This document shows, piece after piece, positions 8,690 through 17,536 of a DNA stretch of 64,000 nucleotides. Origin of the DNA: Microcystis panniformis FACHB-1757 (GTDB lineage Bacteria > Cyanobacteriota > Cyanobacteriia > Cyanobacteriales > Microcystaceae); contig NZ_CP011339.1 of assembly GCF_001264245.1 (NCBI RefSeq), forward strand, positions 3,410,001 through 3,474,000, written 5' to 3'. The notes under the pieces were generated by a model. It did not search any database. It was not told the DNA's origin and was given only the letters and a program-made list of their open reading frames with translations. Position 1 is the first letter of the stretch. Each line of letters starts with the position of its first letter. A program made the translations under genes and the position numbers.

Positions 8690-9850
8690 GTGTCACAAGC
8701 TACTCCATCCCTACAATCTAATCTCAAACAATGGCTACGAGCCAGCGCACCTTCCCTATTTCAAATTAAACAGCGTTTGAGCGCCCGTCGTTGGCCGAAA
8801 AAATCGATCGTTATTTACACAGAAAAATATCGTCCCATGCGTCCGGCGGAAATTTGGCAACGGGGGGCCAGTGGCACCCAGGCATCGGTGGCTTTTTTAG
8901 CGCAAGAATGGACGAAACGCGGCTATAAAGTGACGATTTTTGGCAATTGTGAGGGTATGGAAGGGGAACAGGACGGTATTCGCTATGTTAATTATTACCA
9001 GATGAATTGGCAGGATCACTTTGAGACATTGGTGATCTCTCGTCATCCCACCTATTGCCGTCCTGGTACCAAGGCAGAACGAATTTTTTTTGATTGGCAA
9101 GATATTAAAGTGCCAGCAGACTCCTATACCCCCGAAATTTTGGCTAGATACGACAAAATTTTCTGTAAAAGCCAATATCAAAGGGATTTACTGGATTTCT
9201 GTGCCGATAATCAATGTCCGATTGTTCCTAATGGTATCGATACTTCCCTTTTGGCTGTAAGTGAGACGGTGCCAGAAAGCGAGCATCTTCCCTATCGTCT
9301 AGTCTATGCCTCTCGTTATTATCGCGGCCTAGAGTCGATGTTAAAGCATGGCTGGCCGATTATCAAGGCGGCAATTCCCGCGGCCGAGTTACATCTCTAC
9401 TATGGTTTTACTAAACGGGATGGCAGTGGCGATCGCAGGGAATGGCGCGATAATTTAATCGCTTTGATTAAAGCTAGTGCGGGGGTAGTTGATCGCGGAA
9501 TGATGGGTTATCGTCAACTAATCGAGGAAAAAGCGCGCTCTGCTATTCATTACTACGGTTGCACCTATCGTGAGATCGATTGTATTTCTGTGCGCGAGTC
9601 AGCAGTGGTGGGTTGTCTGCCAGTGGTGACGGATTTTGCTGTTTTTCGAGAAAAAGACTACTGTGTGAAAGTGCCAGGGGAAGTAACCGATCCGGCTACT
9701 CAGGAAGCTATAGCCTGGAAAATCGTCGAATTACTGAAAAATACCCAGCTTTTAGCCCAAGAGCGCGAAAGATGTCGTCAAATTGCCCTAACTGACACCT
9801 GGGAGCGATCGGCTGCCGCTTGGTTAGATGTGATTGAAGCGGATTCTTAG
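8690..9850 (+). CDS. Glycosyltransferase, GT4-like
   Basis: 386 residues. GTG start at 8690 chosen for the GGAG at 8679-8682; no in-frame ATG gives full length. GT-B fold signals: GASGTQASVAFLAQEWTKRGYKVTIFG at the N-terminus, DKIFCKSQYQRDLL and VPNGIDTSLLA in the middle. The usual C-terminal E-x7-E is replaced by CISVRESAVVGCLPVVTDF. Distinct from the neighbour at 7247. Ends overlapping the convergent amidase by four bases. Substrate unknown. Confidence 0.85.
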   Translation: MSQATPSLQSNLKQWLRASAPSLFQIKQRLSARRWPKKSIVIYTEKYRPMRPAEIWQRGASGTQASVAFLAQEWTKRGYKVTIFGNCEGMEGEQDGIRYVNYYQMNWQDHFETLVISRHPTYCRPGTKAERIFFDWQDIKVPADSYTPEILARYDKIFCKSQYQRDLLDFCADNQCPIVPNGIDTSLLAVSETVPESEHLPYRLVYASRYYRGLESMLKHGWPIIKAAIPAAELHLYYGFTKRDGSGDRREWRDNLIALIKASAGVVDRGMMGYRQLIEEKARSAIHYYGCTYREIDCISVRESAVVGCLPVVTDFAVFREKDYCVKVPGEVTDPATQEAIAWKIVELLKNTQLLAQERERCRQIALTDTWERSAAAWLDVIEADS

Positions 9851-11163
9851 GCAAGCATTTCTTCTAAAACCCTGGCTACCCTTAGGATTAACTCTTCGCG
9901 ATCGGGAGCGGCGATGATTTGCAAACCTAAAGGTAGCTGGGATGGACGTTTAATCGGCAAAGAAAGGGCAGGTAAACCGATAAAAGAAAAAGGTTGGGTG
10001 AATCTACCTAAATTGGGTCTAATTAATAGCTCTTGCCCGTCAATAATCATTTTTTCTACTCCTAACGGCGGCGCAATACAGGGAATTGTCGGGGTGAGGA
10101 TAATATCGACTTCGCTGAAAATCTCTCGCAGACGATCGCGATACCAACGGCGAAAACGTTGAGCCTGTAAATACCAGCTAGAGGGAATTAATGCCCCTGC
10201 CAAGAAGCGATCCCGGGTTGCGGGGTCAAAATCCTCTAATCTGGTCTGTAAACGCGGTAAATGCCAATTTGCTCCTTCTGCAGCGGTAATTATATAGGCG
10301 GCTGCCCTGGCGCGGGCGGTTTCGGGAATGGTGATTTTTTTAGTCACTCCTAAACGTTCGGCGATCGCTGTCACCGCCTCGAATACTTCCGGTTCGGCTC
10401 CCTGCTGAAAATAATCGTCGGCAAGGGCTATTTTTACGCCCTCTAAGCCATTTAAAGAAGCTTTAAGGTTATTTTTGGCAAAAAGACTCCAAATAGCCGC
10501 CATATCCGCCACATTGCCGCTAAAAAATCCCGGATGGTCTAAACTACTAACGAACAAAAATAGGCCCTGACGGGATACGCGCCCAAAGGTGGGTTTTAGC
10601 CCCACCACGCCACAGCAAGCGGCGGGAACTCTCACGGAACCATTAGTATCGGAACCGAGGGCGAGAGGGACTAAATTAGCGGCAACGGCAGCGGCGGAAC
10701 CGCCAGAGGATCCCCCCGAGACGCAACTAGGATCGCGGGGGTTGGGAGTGGCCCCATAATGGGCATTTTCGGTGACAAAACCGTAGGCGTACTCATCCAT
10801 ATTGGTCGCCCCCACCAAAACTGCCCCGGCTGCTTCTAGGGTTTGTATAGCGATCGCATCTTGTCCAGCGGCAGGGTGATCTCGATTGATTTTGGAACCG
10901 GCAAGGGTGACAATACCCTCGATATCAAAGAGATTTTTGACGGCGAAGGGGACTCCTGCTAAGACACCGACGGGTTCCCCATCAGCGATCGCTAGATCGA
11001 TTTTTTGGGCTTGAGCGAGCGCTCTAGGGTGTAAAATGTCGGTAAAGCAATTTAAATGAGTATTTTTCGCCTCTATCACTGCCAAAGTCTGGCTAATAAC
11101 TTCTAAGGCGCTAGTTTGACGATTTTGGATCGCTCGAGCTAAATTGCACACAGAAATAGTCAT
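9847..11163 (-). CDS. AtzE-type amidase (amidase signature family)
   Basis: 438 residues. Amidase signature: lysine in GVPFAVKNLFDIEG (about residue 77), then CVSGGSSGGSAAAVAANLVPLALGSDTNGSVRVPA, which contains the Ser-cisSer-Lys triad serines. The closest group I recognise is the AtzE family, in which the founding member hydrolyses 1-carboxybiuret; cyanobacterial members have no proven substrate. The start overlaps the stop of the small upstream gene as ATGA (11160-11163), so the two are coupled. That small protein looks like AtzG, which forms a complex with AtzE in the characterised system. Confidence 0.85.
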   Translation of the reverse strand: MTISVCNLARAIQNRQTSALEVISQTLAVIEAKNTHLNCFTDILHPRALAQAQKIDLAIADGEPVGVLAGVPFAVKNLFDIEGIVTLAGSKINRDHPAAGQDAIAIQTLEAAGAVLVGATNMDEYAYGFVTENAHYGATPNPRDPSCVSGGSSGGSAAAVAANLVPLALGSDTNGSVRVPAACCGVVGLKPTFGRVSRQGLFLFVSSLDHPGFFSGNVADMAAIWSLFAKNNLKASLNGLEGVKIALADDYFQQGAEPEVFEAVTAIAERLGVTKKITIPETARARAAAYIITAAEGANWHLPRLQTRLEDFDPATRDRFLAGALIPSSWYLQAQRFRRWYRDRLREIFSEVDIILTPTIPCIAPPLGVEKMIIDGQELLIRPNLGRFTQPFSFIGLPALSLPIKRPSQLPLGLQIIAAPDREELILRVARVLEEMLA

Positions 11164-11336
11164 GGTTCAAAGGTGAGGGCGCTTTCCCCGTCATCCTCTA
11201 AGGGAAATTCTGTCACTAAACTGGCGATTTCTTGCAAGCGTTGCCAGTTTTCAACCACAGAATTTAAATAGCGATCGGGAATGGTTAAATCTAGGATTTT
11301 CGCCATGATTATAACGTATTCTTCTGGATTATTCAT
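11160..11336 (-). CDS. AtzG-like small subunit (DUF4089)
   Basis: 58 residues from ATG 11336; a longer reading from 11408 adds a tail that looks unrelated. The pattern is helical, VENWQRLQEIASLVTEFPLEDDGESALTFEP, the DUF4089/AtzG arrangement with an acidic-proline end. In the known pair AtzG stabilises AtzE and covers its active site. Four-base overlap with the amidase start supports a joint function. No strong Shine-Dalgarno is seen at this start. Confidence 0.75.
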   Translation of the reverse strand: MNNPEEYVIIMAKILDLTIPDRYLNSVVENWQRLQEIASLVTEFPLEDDGESALTFEP

Positions 11337-11600
11337 AGATTTCGTTCTGGTTGGGGTGAAGGAGATAAAGAGTTGCTTGAAAGCAGCGCTCAGGAATAAA
11401 ATCGACACCTAGTTAAGCTGTGAAAATTGCTAGGATATAAGAGAAAATCTCCTGTAAATACAATAGCTATCCCTAGGGAGGAAGTGTAACTTGAATTTGT
11501 TCTTGACCACCGACTCCCTAGGATCATAACCTTAGATATGATCCTAGAACTGTATATTGAGATATTTTCCCCTCCTTCACCTCCGGATTAAATTAAACTT

Positions 11601-11724
11601 ATAAGTAGGGAGGCACAATTATTTGTAGGATGGGTTAGCAGTAGCGTAACATGAGCGGGCGTTGGGTTTCATTCTTCAACCCAACCTACGTTCATCTTAT
11701 ATTTAATTCCACCCACCTACTTAT
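11601..11724. mobile_element. MITE with ATAAGTAGG terminal inverted repeats
   Basis: Left end ATAAGTAGGGAGG, right end CCACCTACTTAT. Inside lies an inverted pair (gtaggatgggtta / caacccaacctac). Ends match the elements at 15170-15312 and, more loosely, 38502-38580. Noncoding. The rest of 11337-11600 holds a palindrome at about 11516-11545 (ctaggatcat...atgatcctag) and nothing coding. Confidence 0.6.
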
Positions 11725-11802
11725 ATGACCAAAAACAAGAGGTAACAAGCCTCCCCTTTCAAGAGAATGAAAATTAAAAGCTACTAAAGACTGCTGGTAG
11801 TC

Positions 11803-11940
11803 ACTGATAATTGATACCTGATAATTGATAATTGATACCTGATACCTGATACCTGATACCTGATACCTGATACCTGATTACTGATACCTGATTACTGATA
11901 ACTGATTACTGATAACTGATTACTGATAACTGATTACTGA
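11803..11940 (+). repeat. Degenerate heptamer array (TACCTGA / TTACTGA / TAACTGA)
   Basis: About 19 heptamers with alternating variants run up to the base before the ATG of the radical SAM gene, replacing any ordinary leader. Coding-strand orientation is CTGATAA-like, with no GGAG or AGGA in the last 30 bases. Confidence 0.95.
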
Positions 11941-11941
11941 A

Positions 11942-13543
11942 ATGACCATCTTACAAGACGAAAAACTCCTCTTTACTCCCGCAATACCCCACAGTGATGC
12001 CATTAGAACTATTTTTGCCTTTCCTAATCAGTATTCCGTGGGTATAACCAGTTTAGGTTATCAAATTGTTTGGGCAACTTTAGCCCTGCGATCGGATATA
12101 CAAGTTAGTCGTTTATTTACGGATTTTCAAGAATCTTTACCCCGTTATCCCGAATTAGTCGGCTTTTCCTTTTCTTGGGAATTAGACTATGTTAATATCC
12201 TCTCGCTGTTAGAATCTTTAGAAATTCCTTATCACAGTCATCAACGGCAAGATCAGCAGGCGATAATTTTTGGAGGTGGACCAGTTTTAACCGCTAATCC
12301 CGAACCTTTTGCCGCTTTTTTTGATGTAATTTTATTGGGAGATGGTGAAAATTTAATTGCTGATTTTATTAATGCCTATCAAGAGGTTAGAAACGCTGAT
12401 CGCCCGACAAAACTGCGTCATTTAGCCCAGGTTCCGGGGGTGTATGTTCCTAGTTTATACACCGTTAATTATGATAGTCCCGAAGGTGAAATTACAGCAA
12501 TTCTACCCATAGATAATAATGTTCCCGCCTTTGTTAGTAAACAAACCTATCGCAGTAATACCCTTTCTGCTTCTACGGTGGTAACAAAACAAGCGGCATG
12601 GGAGAATATTTATATGGTAGAGGTGGTGCGAAGTTGTCCAGAAATGTGCCGTTTTTGTTTAGCTAGTTATCTAACTTTACCCTTTCGTACCGCTAGTTTA
12701 GAATCTTTAATCCCTGCCATTGAAAAAGGTTTAAAAGTGACCGATCGCCTGGGTTTATTAGGTGCTTCTGTCAGTCAACATCCCGAATTTGAAACCTTAC
12801 TTGATTATCTTTTTCAACCAAAATTTGAAGGAGTTAGACTCTCGATCGCCTCAGTTAGAACTAATACTGTCACGGAAAAATTAGCCAGAATTTTATCCCT
12901 AAGAGACAGCAAATCAATTACTATTGCCGTAGAAAGTGGTTCCGATCGCTTGCGGGAAATTATCAACAAAAAGTTAGCCAATGATGAAATTATCCAAGCT
13001 GCTATTAATGCTAAAGCGGGCGGTTTAAAAGGGATAAAACTCTATGGTATGGTGGGAATACCGGGAGAAGAAACCGAAGATATAGCGGCGACTGTGGAAA
13101 TGTTAATAGCATTAAAAAAAGCCGCCTCTGGACTGCGAATTTCTTTCGGTTGCAGCACCTTTGTGCCTAAATCCCATACTCCTTTTCAGTGGTTTGGAGT
13201 TAATAAAATGGCCGAAAAAAGATTAAAATATCTAGAGAAACAATTAGGTAAACAGGGCATAGAATTTCGCCCAGAAAGTTATAATTGGTCGGTGATTCAA
13301 GCCCTATTATCTAGAGGCGATCGCCGCTTAACTTCCCTATTAGAATTAACCCGTGGCTACGGTGATTCTTTAGGCAGTTATAAACGGGCTTTTAAGGAAC
13401 TAAAAGGACAAATTCCCCCTCTAGATTATTACGTTTATCAACAATGGCGTTTAGAACAGGTTTTACCCTGGAGTCATTTACACGGTCCTTTATCCTCAAA
13501 TGTTTTGGTAAAACATTTAGAAGATTCCCAAACAAAAAGGTAA
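11942..13543 (+). CDS. B12-binding-type radical SAM protein
   Basis: 533 residues. N-terminal cobalamin-binding-like region (LGYQIVWATLALRSD, IIFGGGPVLTANPEP, FDVILLGDGE). Then the radical SAM motif CPEMCRFCLAS (C-x3-C-x2-C, near residue 235) that ligates the 4Fe-4S cluster, and SIAVESGSDRLREIINK and GIKLYGMVGIPGEE typical of Elp3/MiaB-type barrels. The family is annotated as B12-binding domain/radical SAM protein with unknown substrate. The start ATG follows heptamer repeats directly with no Shine-Dalgarno. Confidence 0.88.
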   Translation: MTILQDEKLLFTPAIPHSDAIRTIFAFPNQYSVGITSLGYQIVWATLALRSDIQVSRLFTDFQESLPRYPELVGFSFSWELDYVNILSLLESLEIPYHSHQRQDQQAIIFGGGPVLTANPEPFAAFFDVILLGDGENLIADFINAYQEVRNADRPTKLRHLAQVPGVYVPSLYTVNYDSPEGEITAILPIDNNVPAFVSKQTYRSNTLSASTVVTKQAAWENIYMVEVVRSCPEMCRFCLASYLTLPFRTASLESLIPAIEKGLKVTDRLGLLGASVSQHPEFETLLDYLFQPKFEGVRLSIASVRTNTVTEKLARILSLRDSKSITIAVESGSDRLREIINKKLANDEIIQAAINAKAGGLKGIKLYGMVGIPGEETEDIAATVEMLIALKKAASGLRISFGCSTFVPKSHTPFQWFGVNKMAEKRLKYLEKQLGKQGIEFRPESYNWSVIQALLSRGDRRLTSLLELTRGYGDSLGSYKRAFKELKGQIPPLDYYVYQQWRLEQVLPWSHLHGPLSSNVLVKHLEDSQTKR

Positions 13544-13635
13544 AGTATCGCTAATAAGCTAAGACGCATTTAAACAATGTCTTGACTATCAGACCCCAAA
13601 TGAGGTATTCTATCAAGGTAGATCGGATATTGGTG

Positions 13636-13653
13636 CAATTCAGACTTGAATTG
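13636..13653. repeat. Dispersed palindrome CAATTCAGACTTGAATTG
   Basis: Short palindrome between genes; an identical 18-mer occurs at 43158-43175. Function unknown; could form a small hairpin. Confidence 0.7.
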
Positions 13654-13713
13654 GTACTTTTATTAACTATCAATCCCGATTAAACCATTAATTTAATCTT
13701 AGTTGATCAACCC

Positions 13714-15144
13714 ATGAGCAAGAAAAATGAGACCGTTACCCTGCTTTTAGCCTTGGTGATTACCCTAATATTTTTTGGGGCAGGTGGTTGGTGGTTATAC
13801 AATCGTTTTCAAGGAAAAAATAACCCAACCAATCTTTCTGAAATCGAGAAAATATCACCAGAGCAAAAATCGGTATCGGCACAGGCAAAATTTAGTCAAG
13901 GGGAAAAATTATTAATAGTTGACGGGGCTTCTTCGGACAAACAAGCTGCTATACAGGCCCTCGGAAAAGGAGACTTTCAGCAAGCAGTTTACCTCCTAGA
14001 AAAATCCCTGCGAGCTAATCAAAATGATCCGGAAGCTCTCATCTACTTAAATAACGCCCGTATTGGTGAAGCTAAGTCCTATACTATCGCCGTTTCCGTG
14101 CCAATTGGGAGCGATGTCAACACCGCCCTAGAAGTTTTACGAGGAGTCGCCCAATCTCAAAATCAAATCAATCAAGCTGGGGGAATTAATGGCATTCCTT
14201 TAAAAGTTCTCATTGCTGATGATGCTGATAGTCCCGAAATTGCTGCTCAAATTGCCCAAAAATTAGCGGCTGACAACAGCATTTTAGGAGTAGTAGGACA
14301 CACTAGCAGTGATACCTCTTTAGCGGCGGCTGCTATCTATCAAAAAGCGGGATTAGTAATGATTTCCCCCATCAGTACCTCAACTAAACTCTCCAATTTT
14401 GGTGACTATATCTTTCGTTCTGTTCCCAGTGATTTTGCGGCGGCACGGGCATTAGCCGAATCTAGCTTGCAAAAAATTCCTAACGTCAAGGCAGTGGTAT
14501 TTTTTAACTCCCAAAGTAATTATAGTCAATCCCTAAAATCTGAATTTATCACCGCTTTAGGATTAGGAGGAGGTCAAGTGGTGAGTGAATTTGATCTATC
14601 TTCCCTCACTTTTACCCCTTCTAAAAGCCTCCAACAAGCTCAACAAGAGGGAGCAAATCTAATCGCCCTTCTTGGGGATAGTGGAACCCTAGATAAGGCT
14701 TTGCAGGTGGTTCAAATCAATGGTCAAAAATTGCCGATTGTGGCGGGTGATGACGTTTATAGCCCCAAAACTCTGGATGTAGGCGGAAAAAATGCCCTGG
14801 ACATGGTTGTCGCTATCGCTTGGCATTTGGGGGCTAATCCGAACAGTCCTTTTGTGAATAAATCCCGCCAATTGTGGCAAGGAGACGTAAATTGGCGCAC
14901 TGCCACCGCCTATGACGCTACCCAGGCTTTAATCGCTGGAATTATGATCGCTGGCATTAAGGCAGAATCTAGCCGAGAGGGAGTTCAACAGGCGTTAAGA
15001 AGCAGTGATTTTTCTGTACCCGGGGCGACTAATCCCGTGCGATTTTTACCCTCTGGCGATCGCAATCAATCCGTGCAATTAGTGGTAGTTAAACCCGGTT
15101 CTCGTTCTAGTTTTGGGGTAGATTTTGTGCCAATTTCTCGATAA
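13714..15144 (+). CDS. Periplasmic ligand-binding protein, branched-chain amino-acid type, with membrane anchor
   Basis: 476 residues, ATG 13714. A single N-terminal membrane helix (about residues 7-29, LLLALVITLIFFGAGGWWLY) suggests anchoring rather than secretion. Residues 75-115 resemble one TPR-like helical pair (GDFQQAVYLLEKSLRAN...PEALIYLNNARIG). From about residue 125 on is a type I periplasmic-binding fold (VPIGSDVNTALEVLRGV, GGINGIPLKVLIADD, GVVGHTSSDTSLAAA, ISPISTSTKLS). No permease or ATPase genes flank it, so it may be a sensor or orphan receptor rather than part of a LIV transporter here. Confidence 0.85.
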   Translation: MSKKNETVTLLLALVITLIFFGAGGWWLYNRFQGKNNPTNLSEIEKISPEQKSVSAQAKFSQGEKLLIVDGASSDKQAAIQALGKGDFQQAVYLLEKSLRANQNDPEALIYLNNARIGEAKSYTIAVSVPIGSDVNTALEVLRGVAQSQNQINQAGGINGIPLKVLIADDADSPEIAAQIAQKLAADNSILGVVGHTSSDTSLAAAAIYQKAGLVMISPISTSTKLSNFGDYIFRSVPSDFAAARALAESSLQKIPNVKAVVFFNSQSNYSQSLKSEFITALGLGGGQVVSEFDLSSLTFTPSKSLQQAQQEGANLIALLGDSGTLDKALQVVQINGQKLPIVAGDDVYSPKTLDVGGKNALDMVVAIAWHLGANPNSPFVNKSRQLWQGDVNWRTATAYDATQALIAGIMIAGIKAESSREGVQQALRSSDFSVPGATNPVRFLPSGDRNQSVQLVVVKPGSRSSFGVDFVPISR

Positions 15145-15169
15145 AATGACAACTAAATCAAGATGAATT

Positions 15170-15312
15170 ATAAGTAAGTATTTATAATTAAATTGAAGAT
15201 AGATTTTGCCTCTAATCCCCCCTGCCCACCTTAATAAGGGGGGTGCCGATCCCCCCTTAATCCCCCCTTAATAAGGGGGGTGTCTGACAACTTTTAACAC
15301 CTACCTACTTAT
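15170..15312. mobile_element. MITE with ATAAGTA ends and internal CCCCCCTTA palindromes
   Basis: Left end ATAAGTAAGTA, right end TACCTACTTAT; interior has several copies of ccccccttaat / ttaataagggg. Same family as 38502-38580 (shared caacttttaacacct and agattttgcc). The right end overlaps the first two bases of the next gene's start codon. Confidence 0.65.
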
Positions 15313-16036
15313 GTTAGAAACTCCCCCTAAATATTCTGTTCTTGGTTTACCGGTTCATCTCCTCGATAACTACAGTCGTTGGTTAATCGATCGCCTCTAT
15401 CAAGGTTTTGGTTCCCACGTTGTCACTCTTAATGCAGAAATGGCAATGTTAGGGGAAAATGATGCTAAAGTTGCCCAAGTTATTCGAGAAGCAGATTTAG
15501 TTATTCCCGACGGTGCTGGGATTGTTATTTACTTAAAATTAAGGGGTAAAAAACAAACCCGCTGCCCCGGTATTGAATTATCAGAATCCTTAATTACTGA
15601 GTTAGGAATGCAGGGAGAAAGTTTTCCTATTGCTTTTTTTGGTGGTAAACCGGGGATTACTGAACAAGCGGCAAGTAATTGGCAAAAAAAGATACCTAAT
15701 ATCCGTATTCTGACTAACCACGGTTATCTATCCTCCCAGGAAATGTCCGATTGGATTGAGGTATTAAAAGATCAACAACCTCGGTTAATTTTAGTTGGTT
15801 TAGGAGTACCCCGACAAGAATATTGGATTAGGGAACATCGCCATCTCTGTCCCCAAGCTATCTGGGTAGGTGTGGGGGGTAGTTTTGATATCTGGTCCGG
15901 GACAAAAATCCGCGCCCCTCGCTTTTTCTGTGACAATAATTTAGAGTGGTTGTATCGACTCTATCAGGAACCTTGGCGCTGGAAAAGAATGTTAGCTTTA
16001 CCTAAATTTTTCTGGCGCTCTCTTTTTTATTCCTAG
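15311..16036 (+). CDS. WecG/TagA/CpsF family glycosyltransferase (GT26)
   Basis: 241 residues. GT26 marks: VVTLNAEMAML near residue 38, EADLVIPDGAGIVI, the C-terminal GVGGSFDIWSGTKIRAPRF and LEWLYRLYQEPWRWKRM. These peripheral membrane enzymes add N-acetylmannosamine or related sugars to lipid-linked intermediates in cell-surface polysaccharides. The ATG lies at the end of a MITE (CTACTTATG) and has no Shine-Dalgarno, so its transcript leader derives from mobile DNA. Confidence 0.9.
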   Translation: MLETPPKYSVLGLPVHLLDNYSRWLIDRLYQGFGSHVVTLNAEMAMLGENDAKVAQVIREADLVIPDGAGIVIYLKLRGKKQTRCPGIELSESLITELGMQGESFPIAFFGGKPGITEQAASNWQKKIPNIRILTNHGYLSSQEMSDWIEVLKDQQPRLILVGLGVPRQEYWIREHRHLCPQAIWVGVGGSFDIWSGTKIRAPRFFCDNNLEWLYRLYQEPWRWKRMLALPKFFWRSLFYS

Positions 16037-16043
16037 TAATAGC

Positions 16044-16640
16044 TTAGTATAAATTCTTTTCGATAAAGGCAATCACTCGCTCTAATCCTTCCCGTGTTTT
16101 TAAGTTGGTGAAGATAAAGGGTTTATCCCCGCGCATCTTTTTGGCATCTCTATCCATCACCCCTAAATCTGCCCCCACCATCGGGGCTAAATCTATTTTA
16201 TTGATTACCAATAAATCCGATTTGGTGATACCAGGTCCTCCTTTGCGAGGGATTTTATCCCCGGCTGCCACGTCAATCACATAGATGGTTAAATCTACTA
16301 ATTCCGGGCTAAAGGTTGCCGCTAAATTGTCACCACCACTTTCCAGAAAAATTAGCTTTAAGTTAGCAAATTTTCTCTCTAACTGTTCAATGGCAACTAA
16401 GTTAATTGAGGCATCCTCGCGAATAGCTGTATGGGGACATCCTCCCGTTTCTACTCCTAAAATTCTTTCTGGAGCTAAAGCTTGCGATCGCACTAAAAAT
16501 TGGGCATCTTCTTGAGTATAAATGTCATTGGTGACTACGGCGATCGGATATTGATCCCGCAAATTCTTACACAAGGCATCGAGCAGGGCTGTTTTTCCTG
16601 AACCCACCGGACCGGCAATTCCCACGCGCAAGCAAGACAT
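16044..16640 (-). CDS. ureG: Urease accessory GTPase UreG
   Basis: 198 residues from ATG 16640 (MSCLRVGIAGPVGSGKTALL); an upstream extension to 16754 is not UreG-like. P-loop GPVGSGKT, the metal-binding Cys-Pro-His of TGGCPHTAIREDAS, FLESGGDNLAATFSPEL, GDKIPRKGGPG and the NKID guanine motif are all present. UreG hydrolyses GTP while loading nickel into urease with UreE/F/H. No other urease gene lies in the window, so the urease genes are dispersed, as in several cyanobacteria. Confidence 0.96.
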   Translation of the reverse strand: MSCLRVGIAGPVGSGKTALLDALCKNLRDQYPIAVVTNDIYTQEDAQFLVRSQALAPERILGVETGGCPHTAIREDASINLVAIEQLERKFANLKLIFLESGGDNLAATFSPELVDLTIYVIDVAAGDKIPRKGGPGITKSDLLVINKIDLAPMVGADLGVMDRDAKKMRGDKPFIFTNLKTREGLERVIAFIEKNLY

Positions 16641-16815
16641 AGTTTTTTCGGGAAAAAGTGAAAAGGAAAGGGTTAAAAATTTTGGGGCTATCGGATAGAA
16701 AAAAGAGGGGTTCGCAGGGCGACACGGATTCCCACTATAATAAAAAGTTAACACAAATCTGAGAATTTGTCAAGCCCTTTTGCCAATAAATTTGGGGAAA
16801 TTATCGGCAAAAAGA

Positions 16816-17403
16816 TCACCAAAAGTCAGTGATTTGGTAGCCAAAATCCGTTAACATCTGCCTAAACAGGGGCAAGCTTAAACCGATAACATTACTGTGA
16901 CATCCCTCTAATCTTTCCACGAATAGACCCCCCTTTCCTTCTAAGGCAAAACAGCCGGCACATTTGAGGGGTTCTTCGGTGTCAACGTAGGCAATAATTG
17001 TTTCATCGCTGATATTGGCAAAGTGAACTTTAGTAATCCCACAACGAGTCAAAGTTTGATTATTAACTCGATCAATTAAAGCATGACCTGTATAGAGTGT
17101 ACCCACCAGACCGCGCATTTTTTGCCAACGATTGATCGCTTCTAATTTATCCTTGGGTTTGCCATAGACTTCCCCCGCTACTTCTAAGACGGAATCACAA
17201 CCAAGAATTAATCCTGTATCAAATTGGGGGGCGATCGTTTGCGCTTTACATTGGGCTAAAGTTTGGACAAGATGGAGAGTATCATCGGCATTAATTGTCG
17301 ATTCATCAAAGTTACTCACTCGCACAATCGGATCGATTCCCACCATTTGTAATAGTTTTTTACGCGCAGGAGAAGCGGAAGCAAGAATTAAGGGAATAGA
17401 CAT
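16816..17403 (-). CDS. Maf family nucleotide pyrophosphatase
   Basis: 195 residues, ATG 17403. Starts with the Maf signature LILASASPARKKLLQMVG; further marks are GCDSVLEVAGEVYGKPKD, MRGLVGTLYTGHAL and the C-terminal CHSNVIGLSLPLFRQML. Maf enzymes hydrolyse non-canonical or ordinary NTPs to monophosphates and restrain septum formation in some bacteria. Full length. Confidence 0.92.
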   Translation of the reverse strand: MSIPLILASASPARKKLLQMVGIDPIVRVSNFDESTINADDTLHLVQTLAQCKAQTIAPQFDTGLILGCDSVLEVAGEVYGKPKDKLEAINRWQKMRGLVGTLYTGHALIDRVNNQTLTRCGITKVHFANISDETIIAYVDTEEPLKCAGCFALEGKGGLFVERLEGCHSNVIGLSLPLFRQMLTDFGYQITDFW

Positions 17404-17437
17404 AAGTTTTTTCAGTAAACAAGATAGGAGATAGTTA

Positions 17438-17510
17438 GGTAGGGTGGGTTAGGCAATGACAAATTATTAGAATTAATTATTAATTGATCTATTGGCCGTA
17501 ACCCACCATC
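17438..17510. repeat. Inverted repeat TAGGGTGGGTTAGGC ... GCCGTAACCCACC
   Basis: Intergenic hairpin of about 73 bp between maf and the coiled-coil gene. Its arms resemble the arms inside the elements at 11601 and 18102, a dispersed cyanobacterial palindrome type. Confidence 0.6.
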
Positions 17511-17536
17511 AGTTATCAGTTTTTTAGCTATTTATG

